Shown here piece after piece: positions 23,498 through 35,100 of a DNA stretch of 64,000 bases. The DNA is from Monosporascus cannonballus (lineage: Eukaryota > Ascomycota > Sordariomycetes > Xylariales). The translations under genes were made by a program, and so were the position numbers. Each line of letters starts with the position of its first letter. The stretch's first letter is position 1. The notes beneath the pieces were generated by a model, which saw only the letters and a list, made by a program, of their open reading frames with translations, was not told where the DNA came from and searched no databases. The DNA lies in assembly GCA_004154925.1 (NCBI GenBank), contig QJNS01000291.1, positions 1 to 64,000 on the forward strand, read 5' to 3'.

Positions 23498-25536
23498 CTA
23501 CATGCTTCTGCTGCTGAGCTTATGCTGTGCTGCTGGTTTTCGGAACAGACGATCAAACAGACCACTCAACGAAGCAATGAGGAACACCACCAGACTCAAC
23601 GGGCCAAAGATCAGGATGGGGAAGATAGAAAGGGTGAAATGACCTAGTCAGGGGACACATTAACATTACTGGGCGGTGAATTAGGAAAAGATGACGTGGG
23701 GGCTTACCGAAGAAGAGTTCCCGTCTCGCGACAGTATCCCAGAGTTCACCCGTCATAACGTCGGCAGCTCCATCCCACTTCCACGGCCCGCACAACCTGA
23801 ACTTGGTAGTGAAGTTCGCGCCGAGAGCCCACGTCAACGTCAGCTTCCATCCGGGGCCCTCGAGGCTCATGCGAACCATGTCCCAGAAAGACGGGGCCGC
23901 GTTCATGTCGAGTGCGAGCTGGTAGGCATAACTCTCATGGTCGACGCCGTAGCGGATGCGCGCGTTCTTCTTGCTTACGAGGCGGTAGTGAGGCTCGTCC
24001 TGGGGGAGCAGCCGCCCCACCCGCTCAGGGGCTAGCAGGTTGAGCACCCACAGCTGCGCCTGCATCTCGGCGAGGGGCGGGATGGCGCCCAGGTTCGGCC
24101 GCATGAAACCGATAAACCCAACGGTAGGGTCGTCCCGTCTCCAGATGCCGCGCACGTCTGCATCGGAAGGGCTTCCGTTCAGGAATGGTAGGGTCTGTTT
24201 GTATCCCGTGCAGAAGATGAGGACATCGGGCTTGATCTTCTGGTCTTTCATCGCGAGATGCTCGGGGCGGCCGTTATCCCTGAAGTGAACGATGCCGTCC
24301 TCGTCAATGTAGTCCGGCCAAGGAGCGACGTCAATATGCCGGCCGTCAGTATATCTCACGGGTGTGTCAACTAAGAACGAGCGTAATATGCCTAGAAGTG
24401 TCCTTGGTGCTTTTGGCCTCCACTGTGCGCTCATGTAATGACTGACTTTATGACCTGCCTTGTTGAAGAAAACTAGGTGGAATCAGGATCATAGCATAGG
24501 TGCAGTAACATATGGGAGTTCATGGTAGCAGAGCAACCCGACTTACTTTCCGAACCACTCCATCCGTCCGGCTTGCCGCCGATCCACTGGTCGTGCCCAT
24601 GTGTTGTTCCCCAAGAGAGCCAACAAATCCATCTGATGTATAGGTCGTAGTAGTTCCAGAGGACGTCGCTATTCCTCAGCCACGGATGGACATACGCGGT
24701 GTCAAAGAGGCTGGCTCGCGAGACGTCGATGGGCACCTGAGGACGAGCAGAAGGCTTGCGAGGGCGACTGAATATCAACTTAGGGTTGGGGTTTGTCTGT
24801 GATATAGTAAGCTCGAGCGTGGTCCCCATAGTGTTTTATCGGATCCACCTTTGGTGCAAGGTGAAAGCCATCTCGGTGACACACCACGACTCTGTTCGTG
24901 GGGGAAGTGACTGCAAGGAACGAGATATCAGAACTCGTCTCGCCCGACCCTAATATGAGAACGGTATTGCCGGTGCCGAATTGCTTTCGGCTCTTGAACT
25001 CTGATGAGTGCAAAGTGACGGGAACTCTCTCGATGCCCTCTAGCTGCGGAATATTGGGTTCTACGTGTAAACCGGAGCAGACAGCAACCGCATCACACTC
25101 CCAAATATGCTTCTGGCCATCGATGACATAAGAAAGGATGTGAGTGTCACTCTCACTTCGCGTCAGGTGCTCGACGCGACACGAGAATTTGATATGAGGC
25201 CAGAGCTTGAAGTGGGTGCAGTAATCGTTGAGATACCGAATATAGCGCTTGGCAGTCGGGAAGTCAGCTTCATCTTCAAGCCTGAAGTCAGAGAAAGTAG
25301 TGAGTTGTTTTGAGGACACGAGCTAGATCATGAGTTAGCCGGGGGGTACGGACTCCTTCATAACAACGAACCTCAGCGCCCTCCCACGTCCTCGAGAGGA
25401 ACGTGCCTCCTACACCGGCGTCCGATTCGAAGAGGCGAACTTGGATGTTTTCTGCTCTAAGGGAATCTCGGGCGTCTAAGAGATACTTGAGAGTCACGAG
25501 ACCTGAAGGTCCTGCTCCGATTACAGCGACACGCAT
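23498..25536 (-). CDS. Flavin-containing monooxygenase (FMO-like), five exons
   Basis: Exons on minus: 25536-25372, 25322-24849, 24796-24547, 24472-23708, 23643-23498. Introns are 49, 52, 74 and 64 nt with CTAG/CAG acceptors. The exons total exactly 1800 nt (599 residues plus stop). The start is the ATG at 25536, which puts the FAD-binding GAGPSG at residues 7-12; an upstream in-frame ATG at 25587 would add 17 residues. The NADPH-binding motif GSGETS is at 180-185. The LVSSKQLTTFSDFR, VPIDVSRASLFDTAYVHP, IFCTGY, GFIGFMRPNLGAIPPLAEMQ and YGVDHESYAYQLALDM blocks are those of fungal FMO-like enzymes. The last exon adds a hydrophobic stretch (FTLSIFPILIFGPLSLVVFLIA), so the enzyme is probably tail-anchored to a membrane. 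It oxygenates a soft nucleophile (N or S) with FAD, NADPH and O2; the substrate is unknown. The first donor (GTTCGT) is atypical, and the second acceptor could also be 18 nt downstream. Confidence 0.92.
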
Positions 25537-28500
25537 CTTTGCTGCGAGTGTTGCTGGAAACACGTGGCGGCGTTTGGCAGGTGGCAAAAATTAAGTATGT
25601 AGACGCAATCGGTACTGGCTTCAGCTAGAAACAGGCTGGGCGCCGTTTTATCAACGACGTCGGGTATTGCTGTGCATAACTCCCCTTCCCTCTTACCTCA
25701 CCTTACCGCCTACCTTCTACCTTTCACGTCCCGAGACACCGGTACGAACGGCGCGGTACTTCCCCGGATGTCAAAGCGCAGCTGCACCTCCTCTGCACCT
25801 CCGCCGACGCCATCTTTGAGCCCGATCACGCGGGTGAGACCTGCGTGATCTGTTGTGGCATCCTAACAGCAGAGGCAAAGATACGGATGTCCACTTTCCA
25901 CTTCCCCTTAACCTCTGCTACCTTACTACAGCCAGTCCGAGTGTCGGAGTCGCAACTAAACCACACAAGTGAGTCAAACCCAGCCTCACTTCGTCAAACC
26001 TAAAGTCATGTTGTTTTCGACTTTGGTTTTTCAGCTGATTGAGAGTATACGTACCAGGATACGTGCTCCAATGCATAGCCATGGTCTTATAGGATGGGGG
26101 TTCAAGCCCGCATAAAGTAGTACATATTTCTTCACTCCGGTTTCCATGCAAAGGCAAGCCACGATGCGGCGAGCCTGACGAAGATACCAACGAATCTCCT
26201 CCAGGACTTTTAGGGCCTCGGCGCCACCTCGTTCTTAGGTGAGCGTATTGCAGCTTACCATGTGTCCAGCCTGCCATCGTCCTGGCCGTTGAACGAGAAG
26301 GAGAAATTTGCTCTCCGCGGAACTCTCCTCCGAAGACCAACAGGATCGATGCTGTGTCACGCAATTCCCTCGCAGCCATCTGCATACCTCTCAGGGACAA
26401 GGGATACGGCTTGTCTTCTAACCGCCGTTGGCCGTGAACTAACCCACGACCCCGAAGAGACCGAGGACGCCGAGGCGTGAGAGCGCAGCGAAGTGCCGCG
26501 CATAACGAGTATGGCGACGCCCCAGGTGGCATTCTAGACCTAGGAAGCCTCCGACCATGTGCAATTGACTGGCGTTTCGAGTACTGCCTATCTCGGCTGG
26601 CCAGCCCTAGTTGATGGAGCAGGTGGGGGAGAGGTTAAGAATCGGAGCAGCTACGAGACAATGGCTGTCCGCGCAACGTGAGGTTGTCCCACGGGGAACT
26701 CGCGTGTGGGTTTAAGTTTAAACCGCGATACTCGATCTCCGGACGGGGATCTGCATATGGCGCCTATGCGCAGTCTCTGCTATTGGGTGAGGTTTGGGAT
26801 CGAACCCGAAGCCACAAGCCACAAAAGCACGCCGTCCTCTCGGGGGTGTATGTACCGTACCCAAACCGTCGGGTAACGTTAAAGGGATTGGGAATGTCCC
26901 CAGCAACACCCCCGTCTACCTCATCCTGAAGTCTGGTTTTGTGGAGAGGGCTGTCGACTACATATCTCCATACATAGCACGAATATGCACATGGAGCCCT
27001 CTCGAAGCACTGAGTGGTGGTGCGTGGGCTGGGGTGACCCCCTTCTCCGATGCAAATGCCTAAGTACCGGATGGATGCCGTTACTGGATAAGGCTGGACC
27101 TTTTCTGGGTCGCAATCAAGGACGAGGAAGACGAGATTGAAATGAATGCTGTTCGCGTATCTCGGGAACTAAGTAGTTTGTTTGGCGCTCCTGGAATCCC
27201 GAGCTAAATGCACAGACCTCATATTTATTTTCTGTTGAAGGGCCCTTCCAATCATACCCCGTCCAGAGATCAACCCGATGATTAAATGGTTCCAGCTAAT
27301 GCGTCGTCTTTTTCCCACTAAAGCCGAGCTTCCGAACGGCTGCCAATCGATGGAAAGAAAGATCAGCTTCTCTTCGGAAACCTCGCGATTTGGGTTGGTG
27401 TACTCTTCCGGTCTCGTCCTCTTCGTTATATTTTACTTTGCTCCGGACACCCGAGCGACTTTCCCATGGCTATTTACCTCGGATTCCGTATCTCGCAATA
27501 CACCCGTATCCCGTATCCCCTATCCCCCCTATCGTCCCCCAACTCTGTGGCTGTGACGGTTCCACTACCTTTACCTCCGCTAGGTGCTGTACCTGAAACT
27601 TAAAAACTTGGTGGCTGACTAAGGAGGAAGACCCCTATTGCCGGGTTCCTCGCTTGAACACTCCGCCGAGAGTAGGGTGACGTCAAATCCCGAGTCAAGC
27701 ACATCGCATCTTCCCCTTCAGCCGCACAATCCATTCCAGAAGGTAGGCTCAGCACTAACACATGCTCCCCCTTCCGTACGGTATAAAAAGGCCGCAGGAG
27801 AAAGGACTCCCTGGGTGGATTGCGTGTCCACATGGCACTTTAAAACCGTCGTCATAGCGTCGATTGGTCTGTGACCGCATCTAATATTAATAAGATGAAG
27901 TAAGTACGAGGTTACGCTTTTAGCTGGTTCTGTTACCTGGGATATTTAATACCGTCGCCTGCCGTATGTGCCACTATACGGACTGGACTGTATCATTTCC
28001 AACCATCCCCATGGAATCAAGGGTTGCGTGTGCGGAATTGGGAATGCCTTCTTGTTTTGTGTTATTGATCTCTTTCGCCGTACATTCCCAGGTGTAATTG
28101 GCCCCTTTGCCTATACTTTTGCGACCGACGTCATTGTCGCAATAAACCTCAGCCCGTGGATCCGTCCGTCCCCCCCGTCGCAACTCGGTAATCTCCTTGC
28201 TTTTACATCTAAGTCAGACAGACCTCCGAAACCCCCCAAAATAACAACTATACATTTTCTCTCCTAGTCGTCGATTACGCTCCATAGCCGTTCGTTCTAT
28301 AGAAGCTTATACCTACCTACCTTCTACCTCCCCCTCCCCTCCCTAAGCGCCAGTCGCCTTATTGCTCTTCACTTCGTCGCTTGTTTGCTGTTTGGGTCCA
28401 TACAGTGATTTACCATCATCTCGAACCGAACCCCCTTTCAACCATACCTACCTACTTACTTAAGTAGTCTCCAACTGCTTCTTTCCAAGGTTCGAAACCC

Positions 28501-28557
28501 GATTTTATGAAATTGCAATCATTACAGACCATAATCATATGAATCCGAGCGGCCAAC
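25537..28557. other. Intergenic, 3.0 kb, no gene recognised
   Basis: This lies between the divergent monooxygenase (-) and acyltransferase (+) genes, so both promoters are here. Stretches just upstream of each gene are rich in C and T (for example 25680-25740 and 28300-28450), common in fungal promoters. A 204-codon minus frame at 25918-26532 has no recognisable domain. I see nothing else. Confidence 0.5.
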
Positions 28558-30429
28558 ATGTCGAACTCGCACCTCCACGCAGTTGCAGTTGCCACTGCTA
28601 GCGAAACCAACCATAACGACCACGACCACGACCACGACCATGTTCTGCGACCGCGACCGCGAAAGCCCCAACATTCACAGGTCTCCGAGTTGGTTAGGGA
28701 ACATAGTAATGGGTCGTCGCAGCTTACACCACCGCCGGAGGGGACCATCTCGGGTACAACTAGGTAAGCCAGACTAGACGATCGACGGTGGCGACGACGG
28801 GCCAAGGACGAGGAGGGGCTGACCTGAGCTTCGAATCGCAGCGGCCGTTCTACGCCAGTCGCGGAGAATGCGCCCGAATCTACGAAAGCGATCGCCCATA
28901 TACGCAAAAAAGTGCGCGCCGAAGAGCGACGCCGCCGCCTCTTCCCGTCCACCAACTTCCAGTCGCGGGTCTCCCACTTCGACCCCGAGTCCGAGCACCA
29001 CGACTTCCATGGCTTCTTCAACCTGTTCTGGATCGGGCTGGCCATCATGGGCATCACCACCATGCTGCGCAACTACAAAGACACGGGGTTCCCCTTCCGC
29101 AAGCAGATATGGACCCTCTTCGCCGTGAAGCTCTGGCATCTGGGCATAGCCGACTTCTTGATGGTGGCGAGTACGGCCGTGATCTTGCCGCTGCACAAGA
29201 AATGCAGAAAGAGCCGTATAGGCATGACGTGGACCAAGGGCGGCATGTTGATCCAGAGCGCGTACGAGGTGGCCTGGCTTTCCGTCTGGATCGCCGTTCC
29301 TTTCATCCTGCATTGGACCTGGACCTCCCAGGTCTTTTTCCTGCTCCACACCATGGTGCTTCTCATGAAGATGCACTCTTACATGTTCTACAACGGGCAC
29401 CTCTCCGAGGTCGAGAGGCGTCTCCGAGCCCTCGACAGGCCTTCGAGCCCCGAGGCTTCCAAGGCTCCGCTTACCACTTACCCTACCGTCGAGAACCCCA
29501 TGGGCGGGGAGACCCACGGCGAGAAGTCGAGCGACAGCAGTGACGGCGAGGGCGACAGCCTGGCGCTCCTCCGCGACGACCTGGCCCGCGAGCTGACCAG
29601 CCCCATGGGCAACGTCACCTACCCGCACAACTTGACGTGGGCGAACTACGTCGACTACCTGCTATGTCCGACCCTGTGCTACGAACTCGAGTACCCGAGA
29701 ACCGCCTCCGTCAAGTGGACGAACCTCTTCGCCAAGGTGCTCGCCACCTTCGGGTGCATCTTCCTCCTGACCATCATATCCGAGGAGTTCATCCTGCCCG
29801 TGCTGCAGGAGTCCAAGGCGCGGCTCGAGCTCACGGGCTCGACGCCGGAGATCCTGATGATCCTCGCCGAGACCATATCGTGGCTGCTCTTCCCCTTCAT
29901 GCTGACGTTCCTGCTCGTGTTCCTGGTCATCTTCGAGTACGTGCTGGGCGCGTTCGCCGAGATCACGCGGTTCGCGGACCGGCACTTCTACAGCGACTGG
30001 TGGAACAGCACCGACTGGATGGAGTTCAGCCGCGAGTGGAACGTGCCCGTGTACAGCTTCCTGCGGCGGCACGTGTACGCGGCGTCGGCGCCGCGCGTCG
30101 GCAGGGGCATGGCGACGGTCGCCACCTTCCTCATCTCCGCCGTCGGCCACGAGATCGTCATGGCCTGCATCACCAAGAAGCTGCGCGGCTACGGCTTCGT
30201 CTGCCAGATGATGCAGCTGCCCATCGTCATGCTCCAGCGCACCCGCTGGGTCCGCGCCCACAAGACCGCCAACAACGTCCTCTTCTGGGCCAGCATGATC
30301 ATGGGCCTGAGCCTGGTGAGTACATATAGTTATATACCCGCCCACCCCGGTGCCCTCCGTGCCCCGCGCGAGAGAAACGTAGCGCTAACCGCCTTCTGCC
30401 AGATCTGCTCCCTCTACGTCTTGATGTGA
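28558..30429 (+). CDS. ARE2: Sterol O-acyltransferase (ACAT/ARE2-like, MBOAT family)
   Basis: Three exons: 28558-28763, 28842-30315, 30403-30429; introns of 78 nt (GTAAGC..CGCAG) and 87 nt (GTGAGT..CTAAC..CCAG). The coding total is 1707 nt, 568 residues. The N-terminal ~140 residues are hydrophilic, with a His/Asp repeat (NHNDHDHDHDH, residues 18-28). Several membrane segments follow. The MBOAT signature FYSDWWN starts at residue 451 and the presumed catalytic histidine is His505 in SAVGHEIVMA. The family esterifies ergosterol or other sterols with acyl-CoA in the ER for storage in lipid droplets. The start ATG at 28558 has a good context (AACATG). The last exon codes for only ICSLYVLM, and the preceding intron is a multiple of three without a stop, so its retention would add 29 residues. 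The ARE1/ARE2 assignment is by family only. Confidence 0.93.
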
Positions 30430-30455
30430 GCGCAGTTGCTACGTGTATAATGCAT

Positions 30456-30486
30456 CTGTGTGTGCGTGTGTGTGTGTGTGTGAGTG
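30456..30486. repeat. (GT)n microsatellite in the acyltransferase 3' region
   Basis: A short run of alternating T and G with one C interruption, starting 27 bases after the stop codon. Probably within the 3' UTR. Confidence 0.8.
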
Positions 30487-31354
30487 TTAACCCGAGATAC
30501 CCAAGTGTCAGAATTGGCGAGCGAGTGTGCAAGATGAGAGCTGGATGAGAAGAGAGAACAAGCTGCTGGCGCCTACCGGAAGATCGGGGGCTAAGACCTG
30601 ATATAGGCTGGAGATGCGGACCGCGGGCATCGCGATAGAGAGTGCTTTTAGCGTCATACAGGCTGTGCTCTTTGGCTCCCGGCCGCGAGATTCTGTTGTT
30701 GCTAAGTAGGAGATGTATATACTCGGATCAATGTACGATAGGACGAAATTCAACAGGACCATTTGCCGTTAAAGTCTACCGTCCCAGAATCCGCCCCATC
30801 GTGATCCACCCCGTCCTGCCCAAGTCGCTCACCGCCCTCTCCCTTCTTCCCGATGATGTGCTTCCGGGTAGAGACACCCCCACACCGGACGCTTTTAAGC
30901 ATGCGAACATTATGCGACAGATGTCGGTTTTCTATTAGGTCAGCACAGGAACGGGAACTAGGCGATTACTTATGTCTGACTCCCTTGGTAAAGAGAACAG
31001 CTTTATGACGGAGGCGATCTCGCGGTATGAGCCGCCTTGGAGAAGAGGTGCAATTGTCTCGAGACGAAGAAGAGAATTGTGGCCGGGAGAGCGGTATCGG
31101 CGGGTGCTGATCGCCGGATATCCCCATCAGACAGACGGATAGACGCAAAGGTTCTAGGGCTACGGTCCGGGACGGCTATACCCGTGACGCCCCCAGCCAG
31201 CCTCCGGCAGCCCCTTCATTCCTCTTTCAGGCATAAACAGGCTTGACCTTTGGTCCGGCCTTCTCATAATCAAAAGCATGGTCTCCCTAACGGGGCGATA
31301 CCCATGTGTTGGATCTCGGAGAGTAGTCGGCGGTACATGACGGTTGCTTTCGAT
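30487..31354. other. Intergenic, no gene recognised
   Basis: Short overlapping frames on both strands only, none with recognisable content. Confidence 0.5.
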
Positions 31355-31400
31355 GGGGGGGGGGGGGGGGTGNNNNNNNNNNCCCCCCCCCCCCCCCCCC
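31355..31400. other. Assembly gap flanked by G16 and C18 homopolymers
   Basis: Sixteen G (31355-31370), TG, ten N (31373-31382), then eighteen C (31383-31400). A fixed 10-N spacer means a gap of unknown size. The mirror-image homopolymers look like contig ends of low quality. The open frames that run through this spot on both strands are meaningless. Confidence 0.95.
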
Positions 31401-31589
31401 GGCGGGCGGCCATGGAGCTCAGTTCGGGTCCAGGCCGTGGTGCATCACTGAAGATTTCACGGTTTCCCGAACTGCCATTCCGAGAGAGAAAAAGCAACGC
31501 ATATTGTATTGTCCCATGCTACGTCAAGAGTCAACTACGTAAAATATCCCCTAGTACCCCGCGCGTCTCCGTCGTACCACTTCTTCCGT

Positions 31590-32175
31590 TTAACCCCCGC
31601 CTTCTAGCCCGCCTTTGAGCCACAAAAGAAACTCTCCATGGGTGTAGTAATCGGAGGTCTCGTCGCCATACGGAACCTCTCGGACCAGTGCTCGGCCCCC
31701 GTCCTCCGTGGTGATCTTGATAGCCTACTCGGGCATAGAGAACCACGCCTCGGGGCACGTCCACGCGCCGCCGTCCGGCCTGGCCGTCTCGACGTCCCAC
31801 TGCACGATGCCGACGTTGTTGATATCGCCTGGGCGGGCGAGGAGCGGGTTAGAGAAGACGACGCAGATCTGCCACCGGCAGGTGAGGGGGGCGCACGTAC
31901 TGGCGATCGCGCCGCAGTCGACCAGGGCCTCGCTGTTCAGGCCCTCACCCGGCTAGGCCGACGGTCACCTTGCCCGACCCGTCGCCGGGAGGGGACCACG
32001 TGATGTTGAAGGCCCCGCCGATGCCGACGAGGCACGTCCCGTCGGGCGCGGTGATGGCGAGGTCGGCCCGCAGCCCTGCGGGGGCCGGGACGGCGGAGGC
32101 TGCGGACGCTAGAGCGGTAGAGAGGGTAGAGACACTGTCAGATCCTGAAGTGCCGAAAAATGTGAGACCCCACAT
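31590..32175 (-). pseudogene. Decayed gene for a small secreted Cys-containing protein
   Basis: From 32175 the minus strand reads a frame with a signal-peptide-like segment (STLSTALASAASAVPAPAG) followed by ADLAITAPDGTCLVGIGG and FNITWSPPGDGSGKVTVGL, ending at a TGA near 31946. In another frame, directly after a TAG, the sequence continues protein-like: LNSEALVDCGAIASTC, LTCRWQICVVFSNPLL, DINNVGIVQWDVETARPDGG, WTCPEAWFSMPE. After one TAG (about 31724) it runs on as AIKITTEDGGR...YYTHGEFLLWL to a stop at 31590. Together this gives one small secreted protein broken by a frameshift and an internal stop. The N-terminal part resembles cell-surface beta-sandwich proteins of the Kre9/Knh1 type only loosely; I do not assign a family. 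Confidence 0.5.
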
Positions 32176-35100
32176 TACGGCGGGACACTATCAGGTCTTA
32201 AATCTCACAGACACGCATGGTGGATGATGAATCAGTTTGAGTTCGGTGCGGCGATCACTGCTTCTTGGGCACTTGTAGGCGATGACTGATGGAGCGGAAG
32301 AGAACGACGGCTGCAACCTCGGGTACGGCAAGGGCTTTATATCTGCGACGGCTCATGGGGTTCGCCAGACCTCTACAGGCAGGCCCGCTTCGCTCAAGCA
32401 AGCACATTGGTGATCGACGGTAGCAAACGATGCGTGCTGGTGATTCGAGCTCGCCGATGGGATGAAGACCTATAATCGGATAGCAAACTATAAATATCAA
32501 TGGGGCCGCTCCTAATCCAATTTTAAAGCATGATGGATGATCGATCACGCGAGATGGTTGGGCTGAGCTTAATACCAAACGGGCAAACGGATCTCCTTAG
32601 TTAATGGACTCATAAAAGTATCTGTGCAGAAACATGCCGAGAAGTTCATCCCGAAGCAAAGTGGTATGTGATAAAGCTTCGTCATGACGTTGAATCGCAA
32701 ACATGGAAACTGTTGTAAGCGAAGTCGTGCCCAAGATTCGCTGTTCATCTGCGTTCCCATTGATAGATATGACCCATTATTGGAAAGTGGACGTCCTTGG
32801 CATCAAGGTATTAATTAGGTCATGGAGTTTGATGGCAAACCAAGAGTAATCGAGACGAAGAAAGAAACGCTATGTCTCGACTAGTATTATAACAATACGT
32901 AATATGCCATTACTGGATTTGGAAGAGCATACACAGATTTCATCCCGACCATCGCCTTCGTCACTCGGACCCAGCATCGGGACCATGCTTGTCCTATCTA
33001 GGACCTCTAAAATCTTATATTTGCTAACTCCAGATATGGTGAGGGTCATCATTACGAGGTTATTACGCTTACGAGCTACTCTTTGCTATTTTGCCATATC
33101 ATTGTGCCGAAGTAAGGTGACCCCTTTTTTGGCGTGTGGCGGCGGGATCATGTAGGAACGGGAATCCAGACATGCATCCATATCTCACTCTAGCACATGG
33201 AATCTCTCTCCCCTCCTTGGTCTATATCAGGTTTACCACAACAAACAGTTTGCCCGGCTCGTTTTCTTCGCCCTGAAACTGCCAAGTTCCCTCCCCCTTC
33301 CTGAGAAGTTTCCACCGCCTAACAGTGAGCAAGAGGCACATAGTCTTGCAACACCAATGACTTACTTCAACTCAACCGACACTGGGCTCAATCCCCAGTT
33401 CCGAATTGGCATCTTATTCCTTCACACGGCGGATCATCAGCAGGATATACCCTCCGCAGTACGCCTCCCAACGTTCTGTTCCCAGGACCGCCCTATACAG
33501 GGGCATCCATGCACACTCTTGAAGCCATTATAGTGGCATACCGCTATGGAACAAGTAGCGACCGTCAGTTTCACACTCAAGGCAAGCCGGTAGCTGCACA
33601 ATAGCCACCGGATGTGCCAGTTGGATAGGTTTTAGCTGGAGAGTCCACCGAAACCGGGAACGGCACCACATAACTCCCGATTAACGATCGAGAGACCAGG
33701 GGCCAAACCTCGGAGTTCTTGACCCGTCACTAGGGATAGGATGAGCGCCGCTATCTCCACCGACCGGTCGAGAAATCGCGGCGGCACCGCGCCTTCCTCC
33801 GTCTTCTGGGCTAAACAAGGCAGAGGTGCGACGCATAGTCAACCCGGCAGGTTGATCACCAGGAGGGCAAGAGATGGTCAGATGGGCCGTCAAGAGCGTG
33901 GAATCACCAGAAGAGATAGGGATGGGGGTATCAGCGCGAGCGTCCTGTTTCTCGGTCAGGCGGCTAGCCATAATGCCCAGTCACTCGCCAAAGCGTGGAC
34001 TGGGCGAGGACTCTGATGACGAAAGTGAAGGGGCAGGAAAACAGGGTCTCATGCCATTCTCCACACTTCTCTAGACGCTTGACTTCACTGAACCCCCCGA
34101 AGAACCACATCTTCCACCGCCTACCTCGACGGTAAGCGTGGCAATCGGTACCACGCAATCATAATGACACGCACACAACAGTAACGCATACAGCTGTGTT
34201 AACCAATCCATCAACCAACGCAGCCAGCGACCGGCCTCGGCCTTGGCCTGGTCCTCGCCGCTCGGCGCTGCGCTAAACCGAACTGGTCCGCCCGTTCGTA
34301 CATATCTTCCGAGGTAGGTAGTCCGGCGAACCGCGGCGGGCCACTCCAGCGGGCGAGCAAATCGGCATCGGTCCTCACCTCCACGGGGAAGCCCGTCGGG
34401 AACCCCGAACTCACTACTCCCACGCCGCACGCGCACTTCAAGAACCTCACTACGTACCTTATTCAGACGAACACGAAACAGCGCCTGCTCCCGATTCGCC
34501 ACCGTCCACCAAGGCTGGACTCATCCACACGCTGCGGAGACAGACTACCACACCTTACTTACATATGTAGGTATGTAGGTAGGTACTCGAGGCGGTCAGA
34601 CTGACGGATGAACGAAGCCCCATCTTCGAAGATCGTCCATTCGCACCGGCTTCAGCTGCATACGTAGGCATTTCGATCCAAGGACGACATGTATGGGGTT
34701 CGGCCTAGCCTCCTTCTCGCTATAAGGCCAGCGAAGCAAAACACGGGCGAGAGGAGGCGCCATGTGAGCGAGCGTATGCGGGAGCCTTGTAACAGTATGC
34801 AGGTTATGAGTTCCTTGTATGCCTGTGGGTGGGATCTCAGGCCAGCCGTCAGTTGGATCCACCGCGGCGTGCACCTGCGAGAACACGCAGCCGATATCGG
34901 GTTCTCCCGCGATTCGCATACCGCCCGGCAATGTGGGTATGGAGAATATATGTAGCTGTACAGCCGCAGCAAACACGAGTTGCTCGTCAGGCCGACATCG
35001 TCGGCTCGTCCCGCAACTGGCTAACTCGTGCTTCGGAGTGGCGTCTCGGATTGCCTGTTTGGGTTGGCCGGCACCTAATCAGCCCAACTCCATTCGTACA

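Noticed and set aside
26780..26815. Minus-strand GGTTCGATCCC word resembling a tRNA T-loop
   Set aside because: The flanking bases do not form a T-stem, and there is no D-arm or acceptor stem.
28774..30345. Long antisense ORFs opposite ARE2 (284 and 227 codons)
   Set aside because: GC-rich coding DNA leaves the opposite frames open. The sense strand has MBOAT motifs and working introns.
17946..30429. Peroxidase, monooxygenase and acyltransferase as a secondary-metabolite cluster
   Set aside because: There is no synthase, transporter or regulator nearby, and spacings of 3 to 4 kb and mixed function argue for independent genes.
31250..31618. ORFs spanning the N gap on both strands
   Set aside because: Their continuity depends on ten placeholder Ns and homopolymers.
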